Assembly (NCBI GenBank): GCA_035578135.1 | Contig: JAQJVK010000015.1 | Span: 21,750,261-21,814,260 of the forward strand | From: Flexamia atlantica | Taxonomy: Eukaryota; Arthropoda; Insecta; Hemiptera; Cicadellidae | Direction of reading: 5' to 3' | Length of the DNA: 64,000 nt | Shown here: one piece after another, positions 13,430-25,218 of the stretch | Position numbering within the stretch: position 1 is the stretch's first letter | How the letters are laid out: every line of letters starts with the position of its first letter | Program-made: the position numbers and the translations under genes | Notes under the pieces: generated by a model | What the model was told of the DNA's origin: nothing | Seen by the model: only the letters and a program-made list of their open reading frames with translations | Databases searched by the model: none

Positions 13430-13607
13430 CCTACGTGGCTGCAGGGAGGAGGCGAAATATTCTGGTCAGGTATAACTGAGATTCAGAAAAATAGGAATTT
13501 GTTTCCTTTGATAGTGCGAGCACGAGGGAAAGATTACCTCCTCGGTTTATTCTCCCTGAAAGGAACAAGATCTTATCATTCTTAGCCGGGACATTGTTAC
13601 ATTCTTT
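13430..13607 (+). repeat. 178-bp conserved core, copy 1
   Basis: The core has the same length, with no indels, in all three units (also 26237-26414 and 45552-45729). Copies 1 and 2 are identical by eye; copy 3 differs at two positions. A frame running to the TAG at 13583-13585 (part of a 102-codon frame from 13277) is open through all copies, and both copy-3 changes fall on third codon positions. The flanks of copy 1 are much more diverged. A coding exon under constraint is possible, but exchange between units explains the pattern equally well. Confidence 0.6.
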
Positions 13608-13931
13608 CATTTTTTTGTTCCTTCAAAATAATTTACGTTACGTGCAGTGCGAGATATTCTTATCATCTCATTTCCTTCACTTCAGTTTTTATTTTATTAT
13701 GACGGCTTTTAATCAAATAGTCGCTGAAGTTGATTGTTTGCTCACTGAGGGAGCCACTATTTTGTAGTATTTATTTTGCAATCTATATTTTAAAATTATT
13801 CACGGTGTCCCTATCGTGGTTTATACCAGAATGTTAGTGACCAATGAATATTGTGTCAAAGGACTGTTTAGATAACGTTAACTCTTAGACTAAATAATTA
13901 ACGTGATAAATTGTGGAAATATTTATGACAT

Positions 13932-14300
13932 CAAATATTTTTAGCACGGTTGAGATGCGAATGATCAGTTGGGGAGGACAACATATACTTTACTGGGGTA
14001 CGCAGATCTTGTGAGCTATATGGAGGCTGACCACTTTGGAAATATAATTGACGATTCGAAATATTAATCTGTTCTTTCTTTATATAAAGGAAAAAGGATT
14101 TTCTAATGGAAAGCAAATATCCAAAACTATAAGACCTACATGGCTGAAATTTGACATATGTGCTCCCCTTGGGACCTAGATGTGTTTTAAGAAAAGGCTT
14201 TACAAAAGTCGCCCTATGTTGTGGAACGGCCCTATGGTAATTCAAAGTTTTAATGTTAAACTATAGGGAAGCTTATGAAGATGTCATGGTAACCTTATAA
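13932..14300. repeat. Highly similar block shared by units 1 and 2
   Basis: It matches 26748-27090 with few differences, whereas 13608-13931 is more diverged. Unit 3 loses homology exactly at the start of this block (46069). A 104-codon minus-strand frame (13931-14245) is broken by an indel in the unit-2 copy near 26900, so I do not call it a gene. Confidence 0.6.
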
Positions 14301-15172
14301 AGTATCTTAAGTAGGTTGTTATAACTTCCGTGCGTCTTCTTTACGATCTCATTACTAGCGTAGTCCGTCACACGCACTGTCCGTTGGTACGTTGGACCTA
14401 GGTTAGCGTAGACACAAAAAAAACTTGTGAGTTTATGTTTGGCCATAAATTTTTTACGTTATATACTTAGGTTTCAGTAAATCTCTGGAGACCTTCGTCG
14501 GAATGTGTTTTGTTTTATAATATTGGTAAACCACAACAAACCCAAATTCTTGATTTTATATCAAAATTTACAGAAAAAACCTGTTGAAATATCACAACAA
14601 AATATTATTAATTGAGTTTCAAATAGTTAAATTGCAAAGTCAACATAATATTACTGGACTGAGATCTATCCAGATTATTTCCCGCAGTCTTCTTGGTTAA
14701 CATCCCGTAATGTATTTGAACCCTCGCCTTGTTAACAGTATTCACCGGCCACAACTCTGCCTTACGTCCCAGCTGGCCCCGTCACCACCGCGATACGATT
14801 TGTCACTGACTACTTCAATTGAATCCAATCGACTTGCACTACTAGCGTGTAAGATACAATTATCATATTTTCGACAATTAAAAACGAATGAAAGTATTAT
14901 TCTGATTTCGTTTCACACGTTTTAGTTGCTAATTTGATAACATTTATCAGACCGGCCGCGCAACGTTTTTCCTTTGGTTTTTGTTTTTTGTTGTCTAACA
15001 GCTGTCGCTAGACATGCATTTTTTATATAGACATATGGAAAAAGCAGAGAGTAAAAGAAATTATTTAAAAAATTGATTTGTTTAGTCTTTTTGCGGCATC
15101 GTACAACCGGCCTTAAACTTCACCTATTAAAGGGTGTCAACCAACACGTCAGAAACGAAATTCTTATATCTA

Positions 15173-15757
15173 TAATTTATTTTTGGTAAAAAAACAACCG
15201 ACTTCAAACGCTCTAAAAAGTATGAAATAATTTTATTTTATAAGTCAAATTTTGTAATATCCAAGCTCACGTATTTCAAGTCGGCGCGGCTCTATCAATA
15301 TATGAAACAATAAACTGTGAGTAGTGATTAATTATCTCAATTTGATCTCAATTATAATAATTGCGGGATAAAATTTCAGTCGTCAACTCGACTGCTTTAA
15401 AATACAACATTTTGCTTTAAAATACAAATTTTACAGTATTGTAGACCCAAGACCCACAAGTACATTCTCTAGTCTAAATTTAAAACTCTCCTCTCTTATT
15501 CATATGAAATTAACACACAATTTTTATTGTAATGTTACATTCAAGTACCGGTAAGCCATACAACAAATACATACTTCAAATGTTATTAAAACTTCGAGCT
15601 ATTCTGCCAAGAAGATACATAACTAAGATGCAATATAGAGCCGCGCCGACTTGAAATACGTGAGCTTGGATATTACAAAATTTGACTTATAAAATAAAAT
15701 TATTTCATACTTTTTAGAGCGTTTGAAGTCGGTTGTTTTTTTACCAAAAATAAATTA
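15173..15757. mobile_element. Hairpin MITE with near-perfect arms of about 120 bp
   Basis: 15173-15293 and 15636-15757 are inverted copies with no mismatch that I can find, separated by about 340 bp. The arms include AACCGACTTCAAACGCTC and AAGTCGGCGCGGCTCTAT. Perfect arms suggest recent insertion or arm homogenisation. An arm fragment (ATTATTTCATACTTTTTAG) is repeated immediately outside at 15755-15773. Confidence 0.75.
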
Positions 15758-16742
15758 TTTCATACTTTTTAGTGGACGTTTTTGTCTTCTATATTTGATT
15801 TCGATTTATTCAATAATAGTTGTAGGATACCATTAATACTCCACTCCAGTTCATTTCGCTGATGACTCAATCACTTAATAGATTTCTAAACTGTACTACT
15901 GTATTTGCTGAACTCATTTTTTGGACAGGTTAGAACAGTCTATTGTACAGCGAAGTCTCAGGTAAATGACAATGTATATAGTACACATTATAATTTGTTA
16001 TAGTCTCCACGTCTCTAGCTATTTATTACTTATGCAATATGCATATGGCCACATGTTTGTAAACATCTCATTTTATAAGGGATTTTAAAAGCCTATACAT
16101 GGGCTTTACAGATCAGTCCTATATGGGCCAAATACATTACTGGCAAATTTTCAGCCTAATAGGTTCGTAATTTTCACATTTGACATATTCAGATCCATAT
16201 TTACGTTATAAAACAATATTTAAATGTTCACAGCATTTCACTACTGTACTGTGAGCAAAAAAAAATATTTTATCAGTTAGTTGTTCTATATAACATAGAT
16301 AAGCCACCAGACATTTAAAGATATTGAGGGTGTAAAATTGTGTGACACCGAGAATGTTCCAGTTCTTCAACATTGACCGTTTAAGAGATATTAATGTATA
16401 GTCAATTTTTTTGTTAGCTCGAAACAGCTGATCTTGATCCTGCTTAATGCAAAATATTTTCAGGTGTATATTTTTTTATTTTGTGTCTTTCTACGCCAGT
16501 GGCATTTTTTAACTGTATTTTAAGAACTGGAATAGATTGCCTCTGTGCTTAGCTCAATCTATTTATTAGTTTTTGCGCGTTTCTATCCTAAAGGCACAAA
16601 CAGATATATCAGACAAAGTTTACTATTTAATGTCTTTACGCTTTTTTTGCTTTACAAACTCACGACCACAACATTGTAATTTTGGGAGAATACTTAAACA
16701 ATTTTTAAAGCAGATAAACTAAACATTAAAAACCTTATCACT

Positions 16743-16973
16743 TCAGCACAGCCTTGGAACATTTCTGAAATTCTGATACGCTGCGGTCATATTATGAATT
16801 ATCTCACGTGCACAATTACAATCTTCTATTGAACCCTCGAATTTGGCGACAGATTTTCTCGGACAGTTTACTGTAGAGGTTTTTATTACAAGATAACCAT
16901 GTGCTTGGCACCTGGAAAATGGAAAATGAGTTAATTTAAGTACATTCGCTAAACTGTCCAGGGGCTCACTCAT
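16743..16973 (-). other. Possible captured 3' exon, unrecognised
   Basis: A minus-strand frame of 76 codons has balanced, non-low-complexity composition (cysteines in NCPRK and EDCNCAREII, ending NVPRLC). A polypyrimidine-type splice acceptor, TTTTCCAG, at about 16913-16920 could begin an exon of about 58 codons. I do not recognise the protein. It lies inside an insertion absent from the other units and could be a gene fragment carried by a transposon. The evidence is weak. Confidence 0.15.
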
Positions 16974-17877
16974 AAGATCGATCTAGTCTCGAATTACGAT
17001 GCTTGCACGTTTGCACTATAAGTTGTCCAATAAGATATATAAAAATAATGTTTCGCATGTTTCAACCTGTGAAACACGAACTCAGAGAAGTGCCAATGAC
17101 TTGCAAAGCCTGTTGGGGATTTTTTCAGTGGAAACTGCAAGAGCGCTCACATATGACAAGTCACAAAAAAATCCTCTTTGTACGACGATGACATTTATTT
17201 TTTGGCCATTTAAAATTAACTGGTGTGCTATAGAAGCAATCTATGATGGTCTTAAGTTATGTAGGTATGTTCTTCCACAAGATCCAAGTTTCCGATGTAT
17301 TTCTGAGGTATTCCTAGGCCACACTAAAACGTTAAGATTTAGACTTGCTCTTCTTCATTCATGTTTTTCGGTTTACACTTTTTTTATTTAAGAAATAATA
17401 ATCACAATGGAATTGACTGTGTTTGAATCTACAAATAATTAATTCATAACCTAGAAGACAAACTGTTTTGACATTATATAAACATGAAGCAGCTGATCAT
17501 TTGCTCTATTATTATAAATTTAATTTGAAGGATGTAACAGCTGTAATAAAATAAACCTGACTTATCCCTGTTCACCTTAGCTTTGTTTTGTAAACAACAA
17601 GTATTTGAAAATGTTGAATATTTGAGGTTTTTTGGATTTTTCTCCTAAATAAATATTTCAATGAAACAAAATGTTATATATGGGACCTACGGGAAACCAT
17701 TCCGGTTATTTTGGTGGTAGAATCACGTTGATTGGTAAAAGTATCGCAGAGAAATCGGTGAACATCCCTAGAAAAAAAAAAAAAAAAAAAAACATCTCCC
17801 AAGACGAATTGAGAACCTCCTCCTTTTGTTGGTGGGGGAAGTCGGTTAAAAAACTGTGGCAAAAGTGGTGAATTTTC

Positions 17878-20800
17878 TTTGAATCCAAAATTTCAAACTC
17901 TTGACAGTTTAAATTTAAGCTTTGGAAGTTTAGCATAATCAAATATTCAGTTTCGTATTTGAGAAAATAAAATATTATTTACCGAGAAATAATACACCAA
18001 TACAAGTAATGATAGTTTTTATTTTTTTATCTGTTCTCGAATTAAACTCTAATATATGGAAGTAATTTACAATAGCTTAACAATTATTTATGTAAAATCC
18101 GGTAATGTATACCAAGCTAGTATGACGCATTAGAGTTTAATGGTGATATAATATCCGCAAATGGACACGTACAGGATTTGATTGTTGTTTATGTTAACAG
18201 TTATTGCAATTCCATTTCAATCAATATCCACCAATTGTTGTGAGATACCTAACTGGGAACAATTTTTGTCTTGTTATTAAAATGTTCTTCTCGAGCTTGT
18301 AAATAATGACACATCTCTCTTTATGTGATTTTATGGTTTTACATTTTATGAAATTTACATTTTGCTTTTATCGTTCATAAGTCTTATCAAAATTACATAT
18401 ATTGTCAAGACATCGAATCGGGAGGATGAAAGTGATTAATGATCGTTTCTTCATTATGGTTTTGCATGAGATTATAGTGTGAGATTTTAGAAAGTTTTGT
18501 GAAAGGTGGTCAAAGATATTAAGCTAGCGGTTTCACGTATCCGTCCCTAAACGTCCAAATAAAACAGTTTTATCTTAAGTACAAAATAGGTCAAACAAGT
18601 TACAATCAAAATACTTGTCAAGAACCAAATTGACTGCTGGCATCTCACTACAGAAAACCTTTGTAACTATTAAACATACGCTGTTGTCTTAACAAACTTT
18701 AAACTGTCTTGTCTACTTTTTTGGTGAGATATCAGTACAGTAAGAGCCACAGGACGTTGAGTAAAACATATTTTTACAACACTAGAAAAGTGGAGTCGCC
18801 CCCACCAGGCGTGACAGGAATTATAGAAAATAAAACACATGAGACCCGCGCCACGTAAATATTTTACACTTCATATTTCAGAATGCAGCAAAATGGACGT
18901 CCGAGAGATTATTGTGCTGGGTCGTAAAATACCGTCCCTTGCAGGCGAATATTAAAATTAATTAGAAAAAAATCGAAAACCACTAATCCTGCTATTTTAA
19001 ATTTTATACAATTTATTTGTTCTAAAATGCCTTTAATATTGTATTTCATAACATCACGTATAAATGTAGTTTTGAGCCTTGTGATGAACTGTTTTTGGCG
19101 CACGGCACACAATTGAGTAGTGTCGAGTTTGTGTGCGACTAGAAAATCAACATCGGCGTTATGGGAGATGGGAGGGATAATTGTGATATTTTTCGTGACC
19201 GGACTCCCCTCCTTAAGTGGTTTCTTTAGTTTGAAGAATCTTGTAAGTTAGCGGTTCAGAAGATACTTTTTATAAATGATAAAAGTAAAAATGAACAGCT
19301 ATAAATTACTTCAATTTTGAATCAGCTACGTCATAACATTGATCTATTTATATTATTTGCAACTAAATTAGCTGTTAAACCATATCATATAACGATAGAT
19401 GAGCAACCAAACATACCATCCAAATTGTCCTAGTCTTATATTAGTAAATAATATACTGCTGAAGTGCACTGGTTATATTGATACAAAGTATAGCAAAACA
19501 TACTTTGGATACGACGGCGCGGCGCTAAGGTCAGCCATATTTAAGGTACAGAAAATAAGTGCACCCAGTGATTACTTTATCCTAAAAAAAGAACAAGCTT
19601 TTTAATAACCTACAAGACACATAATTTTACCTCCATCAGCATATCAGATTGTTATTATTTAGATTTTGTAAACTATTTTTAGTTAAACTATATTTAGGAC
19701 AAAGGGAGTCCAATATATCAGTTTGTATCGGCTTTATTGGATGAAACAAACGTTTCAGTGTTTGACCAGGGGCTTGGCTTTTGTCGCCGAGACTTTGACT
19801 GAAATCTCTTGATTACGTGTTCTATTTAATACTGAAACACAGTAAAGCTTTATAGTAGTCCTTTGTTAAACCCCAAAACTATTTTTATCAAATTAACAGT
19901 GAAATATACTGTCCAAATTTAGTATTTACAAATTACAAAATGGGATTTTCGTAATGGAACAATCCTCAATTTAATAAGAATTATGAGGTTACTAGCCTAT
20001 AAAAAACTCATGGTTCCTTAGAAAACATCTTACAGTTTTTTTTACATTTCACCTGAGTTTTAAAATATTAATTAGTTTATTTTGTAATGGAGGGTTTTTT
20101 TTGGAAAATTTTCCTCTTGGTATACTCTAACCGGTACCCTAACTAACTATTAAGGGAGAAGGGCTGGATTTTATTTTTTCTATGCTTTACGTAAAAAGCC
20201 GTGTTTCTTCAATTTTAATATTGTTCTCTCCTCAACACAAAAAATATAGTTGACCGTGATTGTGTGTTACCCCAATGTTGCTGGCTACAATGGCATTTAA
20301 ATATATTATTTCACTATTTAATGTAAATGAGGTTCACATCATTAAAAGCTTAAACAGTATTTTCACTATTAATTGGAAAACTGATAACTGTAAAGACGTC
20401 AATAGAGAAACGAGTTAAATAAAAGTAGCCCAGTAAGGTTGGACTAGATCCATATTTATGGGAATCAATAAAAGACCAGCTGTAGGTAACATTTTTCGAT
20501 ACCGCAGAAGTAAATATGATTTATTACTTATTAAAAAGTTTAAATCGAAGTTTATTTGACTCGAAACAATATTTAAAACATTTTGAGAAATGTAATGAAA
20601 TAGACTGTAGGGAATATTGTATTTATGCGTGCTCTTATACACACAAGGCACAACTACATAAAGTACAAAATAGAACTATACTCCAACGTGTCGTGAAATA
20701 GGCCTATTTTGATTTAAAAACAACGCAACACGGTGTGAAAAATTAGGCTTTCCTTTTAAATTACGAGGGACTACAAAAAAAGTAGGCTCGTTACATTTAC

Positions 20801-22150
20801 TGTGTTATAAAAAAATTCATATCTATTTTTGAACCTATAATATTTTAAGTTATCTGGGTCTCAATATCCAAAATTAGTAAAAAAACTCACCCGAATACAT
20901 TAATGATTCCTCTTCTTAACGTTTTTGAAGAATAATATAATTAGTCAATTTTTATTATTTGTTTTGATATAAATTTATTTGCGATCTCCTAGTAGACAAA
21001 GCTATGGCAGGGGATTTCACATCTTAGATATTTAAGTTGAATCTAATTGGCTTATAAAAAAAACAATAAACTTGCGTCAACCAAGGGCACCATTCGATAA
21101 AATAAAAAATATTCTGTTTATATCAGTGTAACGAAATAAATAATAGTGTCGCATAAAGACTGCAAGTAAAATCATTAAAATAGTTTTAAAAATTTAAAAT
21201 TTAAAAGCTTCAATACTAACAGTTCTCTATTAAGAATTAAAAAGTAGACAACGTTTATACATTTCATTATTGTCTCAAAAATAAATAAGCTATATTGTTT
21301 AATTTAAAATCTGAGACAGAGCTTAGAGAGAAAAAATATAAAATACATTCTTACAGCTTGGAAAGTAATCTAAAGAATAACTTTTCTCCGAGTAATTAAC
21401 GTTAATGCAAGCTTATCTGGAAAGAAATACGTATTTTGTAAAGCTATCCTTCCTGCCATCATCTTTAATTTTAATTTGTCAGTAGTAAAGTCGACGTCGA
21501 AAGCACATGAAGATCAAGCGTATAATGTTTGACAAACATGTGAAGTTCAGGACTTGTATACAACTAATAATTTTAATTAGTTTTTATTCATATTTTATTT
21601 CTATAAACTATAAAGGAACTTTTAATTTTTTCACCAGGTTTTCCCAACCCGAAAAAATTTTGTAAGAATCATATGATATCAAATCATATACATACAAACC
21701 TGTGAAATTTAGATTTTATATTATGATACAAATATACATAAGAAAGAATAAATTAGATTCAAGAAAAAAAAACTTGCTTAAGTATAAAATAAGTTTAAGT
21801 AGTAGTAGTGTTTTTATGACATTCAACTTACAAATAATAAATTCATCACTTTCGGTGCACCATATCTTAAATAAAACTTTATTAGGTGATCAGTAAACAG
21901 TAACACTGCTTCATAATCATTTTGCAAAGTATGCTTGCATTACAATATCGTGGAAGTGCCATTCTTTTCTCAACATAGCTGATATTAATCCGTTGGTTAA
22001 TTTTGTTCTGCCCTTACAACAAATGCCCTCGGTATCTTATGCGCTAGTATTGCCTATTAATTGGTCTCAGTGGAATTCACCTCCACAATCTAAGTAGCCG
22101 GTGACAAGTCGTATCGCGGCGAGGGTTCAATTACATTACTGAATGTTAAC
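17878..22150. other. Interior of element B, noncoding
   Basis: Collinear with A 4600-8960. Frames are all under 80 codons and differ between copies by indels. I see no promoter or RNA gene. Confidence 0.5.
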
Positions 22151-22172
22151 CAAGAAGCCTGCAGGACATTAC

Positions 22173-22866
22173 CTAAAAAATTATTATCATTACTCAAATA
22201 CAAATTACAATATTGAGGTAGTTAAACTTAAAAGAGTTACTGAACTAAGAGCAGATTACAAATAAATGATACCAATAAAAGAAAGAAAACCTTTTACTTA
22301 AACTCACAATAATTCTAGATTTGATATATTTTTCAAGCCTAACTTATGTTTAAAGCTTACCTGGGTTTTGAAATAAAATTAAAACACTGACTATAAGCCA
22401 TGACCAATTACCTGACTCAATACCTGATTCATTTTATGATTAAAATATTTCCTTTGAGTTAATCGCACAGGCACATTTTTATTCATTTAACTGTCAAAAA
22501 AATTAAGTTTTTATTTATTTGTAATGGTTTCCAAAATATAACAAAAATATTTTTTAAAGAGATATAATAATAAATAACCTCAAACTATAGAAAAGATTAA
22601 GTAATATAAAAATTTACGTGTCTTTGATAACTAATAAAACTTTTTTAATTCAAGTATAACAAACGAGGTTTCAGTTATATTCGTTAAACATAGATTGACA
22701 TTGTGAAAAATAGCCGTAATATTCTTTTGCAAGTACCAATTTTGGGTAAACGGCGGGAGTAACTACTCGACTCGAACTTTCGAGTATTTTACAATAAGTC
22801 GAGTCGAGTCGAGTAGTGTATACTCGGCTCGAAAAAAGCGCGATTATCTAGTACTCGCACACCCCT
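22173..22866. mobile_element. Unit-2-specific segment ending in a hAT-like terminus
   Basis: This 0.7-kb segment has no counterpart in units 1 or 3 and replaces about 3.2 kb of unit 1. Its right end reads CGCACACCCCTAG; the complement CTAGGGGTGTGCG is typical of hAT-type ends. Inward of it lie repeated GTCGAGTCGAG and ACTCGACTCGAA blocks (22763-22838). Paralogy with unit 1 resumes immediately afterwards (ATTTAAGTATAATACATGC). A deletion associated with this element is plausible. Confidence 0.35.
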
Positions 22867-23755
22867 AGATTTAAGTATAATACATGCTTTGTTCTTGTTT
22901 ATATTTAATTACCTTAAATAAACTTAAACGCGTTTTAATGTTTAAAAAACTATTAAAAAGGCTTTAAGGGTCAAATTGTAATCATAGAGATTATTTTTAA
23001 CTTAGATAAGTTTATGGGATTTAAACTTGTGCTTGACAGGAATATCAAACTTTTAGAAAGTGTCCAGGATTACCTCCTTTTTTCGTTTAACAATTCGTGT
23101 GTTTGTATGATAAAATAACTGCTTTAATTCAATACATGGTTTATAAGTAATATAATACAGGTCAAATAATTTACGATTAAAACTAATATAACATATCTTT
23201 AAAATTCGACTTTTGCGAACAATGTAAACTTTAGAACTTAGCAATCAATTATATAAATGAAAACATGTGATCTCTGACTTATTTGTTGAGGTAAAGTGAT
23301 ATGTACTTTGATAAAGGACTTGTTTTTTATTATTTATTTAATCTTGTTATTAAAAGTAAATTCGTGCGTTGGTACGATTCAATAATTTACTTGGAGTCTG
23401 ACCAAGTTGCCGGCCACCTCACACTACTCTAATTGAGGGGTGATTGGGATGGGGCCATCTGGGGCCTGGTTACAGACTGAGCCTTGCTCAAGTTGGGTGA
23501 GTGTTGTAATGTTACCAAGAAAGTGTTTATTGGGTAAATAACCTAATCTTAACATCAATACTTACTTGTTTCGTCACTAGAGTTGAGTTATTGTTTTAAT
23601 TTAACGAACAAATAAAAAGGTGAAATAAATTAAAGAGCGCCAAAATTAAAAAAAAAATTTAACAACATCAAATTCAAAGTTGACATAGTAAAGAAAATAA
23701 TTGACATAACAAAGAAAATAGATCAAACAAAACTAAACACAGATTTAGTGAGTAA

Positions 23756-23763
23756 ATGGCTAC
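23756..23763. repeat. 8-bp target-site duplication of hAT, left
   Basis: ATGGCTAC abuts the left terminus CAGGGCCGGATTTA and recurs at 25859-25866. Unit 1 has one copy-equivalent (ATGACTAA) at the unoccupied site near 13051. Confidence 0.85.
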
Positions 23764-23924
23764 CAGGGCCGGATTTAGGACTTTTGGGCCCCTAGGCTCA
23801 CTCAGTGGTGCGGGCCTCCAGGGCCATAGTGCCCCGTTTTTAGGAGGACATGTCCTCCTTTTTAACCATTGTCCTCAGTTCCTCCCGACTTGTCGGTCGC
23901 ATTGTGGAATACAGCAGCTAACGG

Positions 23925-24225
23925 GTATATTTCTCGGTCGTTTCGCGAACGACAAGTCTCTCGCTCTTTTGTCAAATCTACTGACCACACTGCGGCCGGG
24001 AAATCTAAACCTGGTCGTTTATACCGCACCTGGCAAATTTGTCGGTCAAATCGCGGTCTTCGGTCATAATACCGCACCGCGGCTGGCAAATCTCTCGGTC
24101 TTATTGCGGTCGGAAAATCGTGCAGTCTTTTATTGCCCGCAAATTTCTCGGTCGCATTGCGGTCGGTAAACCTTTTGACATATCGCGGCCGGTAAATCTG
24201 TCGGTCGCGTTGCGGCCGTCTGTAT
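23925..24225. repeat. Degenerate minisatellite inside hAT
   Basis: Irregular units share the words TCGGTCG, TTGCGGTCGG and GGTAAATCT with variable spacing. Overlapping frames on both strands are open because of this composition, not because of a gene. Confidence 0.6.
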
Positions 24226-24363
24226 TTTACATCAGTGATAGTGGTCAAGTGATCGATTTAAAAGCTACATTACTGATTTTACTCATCGGGTTTTTAATGG
24301 TCTGGAAAAGTAAGAAAAAAGTTGGAAATGAATATGTGAAATCTGGTTGACACCCTGCTTTAA

Positions 24364-24821
24364 GAGGGTTCCCTACCTATCCCAAAATATGCCTAAAACA
24401 TGCTCCGCGCGGTGTAATTTAAAGCCTGCAGTTTTCAAGATAAAATTTACTTTAACACAGCATTTCAAAGACGAAGAGTAGTAGAATGTTAATTGCTAAT
24501 CCAAAATCGTTCATGTTAACGTATTCTGAAGATACATTCCGTTGAAGTTGACCAACTTTAACGCCATGTATCTTTTTAATGAGTGAGCATAAACTATTTT
24601 GGAGAAGTATTAAACACTCTGCAACTCGTTATCTTTACAATGCTATTTCCGAATATCTTTTATTTTAAGAATTGGAGACGCTAAATGACACCACGTTTAC
24701 CCCTGCAACGGTTTGCGCGGCAAAAAGTGCACAAATTTAACATGGGCTCTTATGGAGCCGCAGTTCCAAAAGTCGCCGCTAGTCGCATAAAAACGAAAAC
24801 TGCCGTTGGTAGGGAACCCTC
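24364..24821. mobile_element. TTAA-flanked MITE nested in hAT, 458 bp
   Basis: The left end GAGGGTTCCCTACC and right end GGTAGGGAACCCTC are exact inverted repeats flanked on each side by TTAA (24360-24363 and 24822-24825). A TTAA duplication is the hallmark of piggyBac-type transposition, though a TA duplication with longer ends cannot be excluded. It interrupts the degenerate hAT repeat array, so it inserted after the array formed. It is noncoding. Confidence 0.7.
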
Positions 24822-25149
24822 TTAAGTTTACAGCAGCAAGCAGATTTCTCGGTCACATTATGGCAATAACAAACAGCTCTTGACTAGGTTACGCAATATC
24901 GTACCTGCGAAAATCGGTCGTATTACTGTCGGTAAATCTCTCAGACCTTTCACGGCCGACATATATTTGGCAAATATTTTTCAACAAAACAGCGTCTAAC
25001 ACATTTTAAAGAGGAGGGGGGTTAAAATTGAGCAGAGGTCTGAAAATCTTGCCCCCCCCATTAAAACTGCTGAATTTACTCCCATGAATATTATTATCCT
25101 GTCATGTTGTCTAACTCCCGTATGGCCTGTGGTGGAACCAAAACTTGTG

Positions 25150-25218
25150 AATCTGAATTTACTTATGTCTTCAATCCTTAAATTATTTAAGGATTGAAGA
25201 CATAAGTAAATACAGATT
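25150..25218. repeat. Long hairpin inside hAT
   Basis: The arms at 25150-25182 and 25186-25218 are inverted copies of 33 bases with a single mismatch, separated by three bases (TTA). The sequence could extrude as a cruciform or fold in RNA. Confidence 0.85.

Larger units (their letters stand above)
3875..14652. repeat. Macro-tandem unit 1 (about 10.6 kb)
   Basis: This is the first of three paralogous units. It consists of a short leader homologous to 14521-14652 and 27331-27460, inverted-repeat element A (4036-8968) and a flank (8969-14652). The landmark ACTGGACTGAG at 4029 recurs at 14653 and, as ATGGACTGAG, at 27461, giving spacings of 10,624 and 12,808 bp. The spacing differences are accounted for by insertions and deletions seen in the other units. 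No gene spans the unit. Confidence 0.8.
15172..17850. mobile_element. 2.7-kb insertion in element B flanked by AACCGACTTC motifs
   Basis: A and C read straight from CTTATATCTAAAA to GTGGCAAAAG; B has 2.7 kb between these points. The left end begins with GGTAAAAAAACAACCGACTTC-like sequence and the right end, reverse-complemented, reads TTTTTTAACCGACTTC. That is an inverted arrangement of the same motif, with a GGAGGAGG block (complement of 17812-17822) close by. I recall this motif as a widespread insect repeat end but cannot name the family. A 20-base A run lies at 17771-17790. Internal frames are short. Confidence 0.45.
14660..22172. mobile_element. Element B: copy of the long-TIR element with large insertion
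   Basis: The left end (TATCCAGATTATTTCCCGCAG) corresponds to that of A. The right inverted end is present to GCAGGACATTAC near 22172, where it is cut short relative to A. The interior aligns with A from about 17851 to 22150, often around 95% by eye. No intact coding is present. Confidence 0.65.

Noticed and set aside
13931..14245. 104-codon minus-strand frame
   Set aside because: An indel breaks it in the otherwise near-identical unit-2 copy, and no domain is seen.
16999..17391. 130-codon frame and an overlapping frame with CKACWGFF resembling a nuclear-receptor P-box
   Set aside because: The other zinc-binding cysteines are missing, the frame is short, and no second finger or ligand domain follows; chance resemblance is more likely.
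23756..24350. Overlapping frames of 66-137 codons in the hAT
   Set aside because: They are produced by GC-rich degenerate repeats and are open on both strands.
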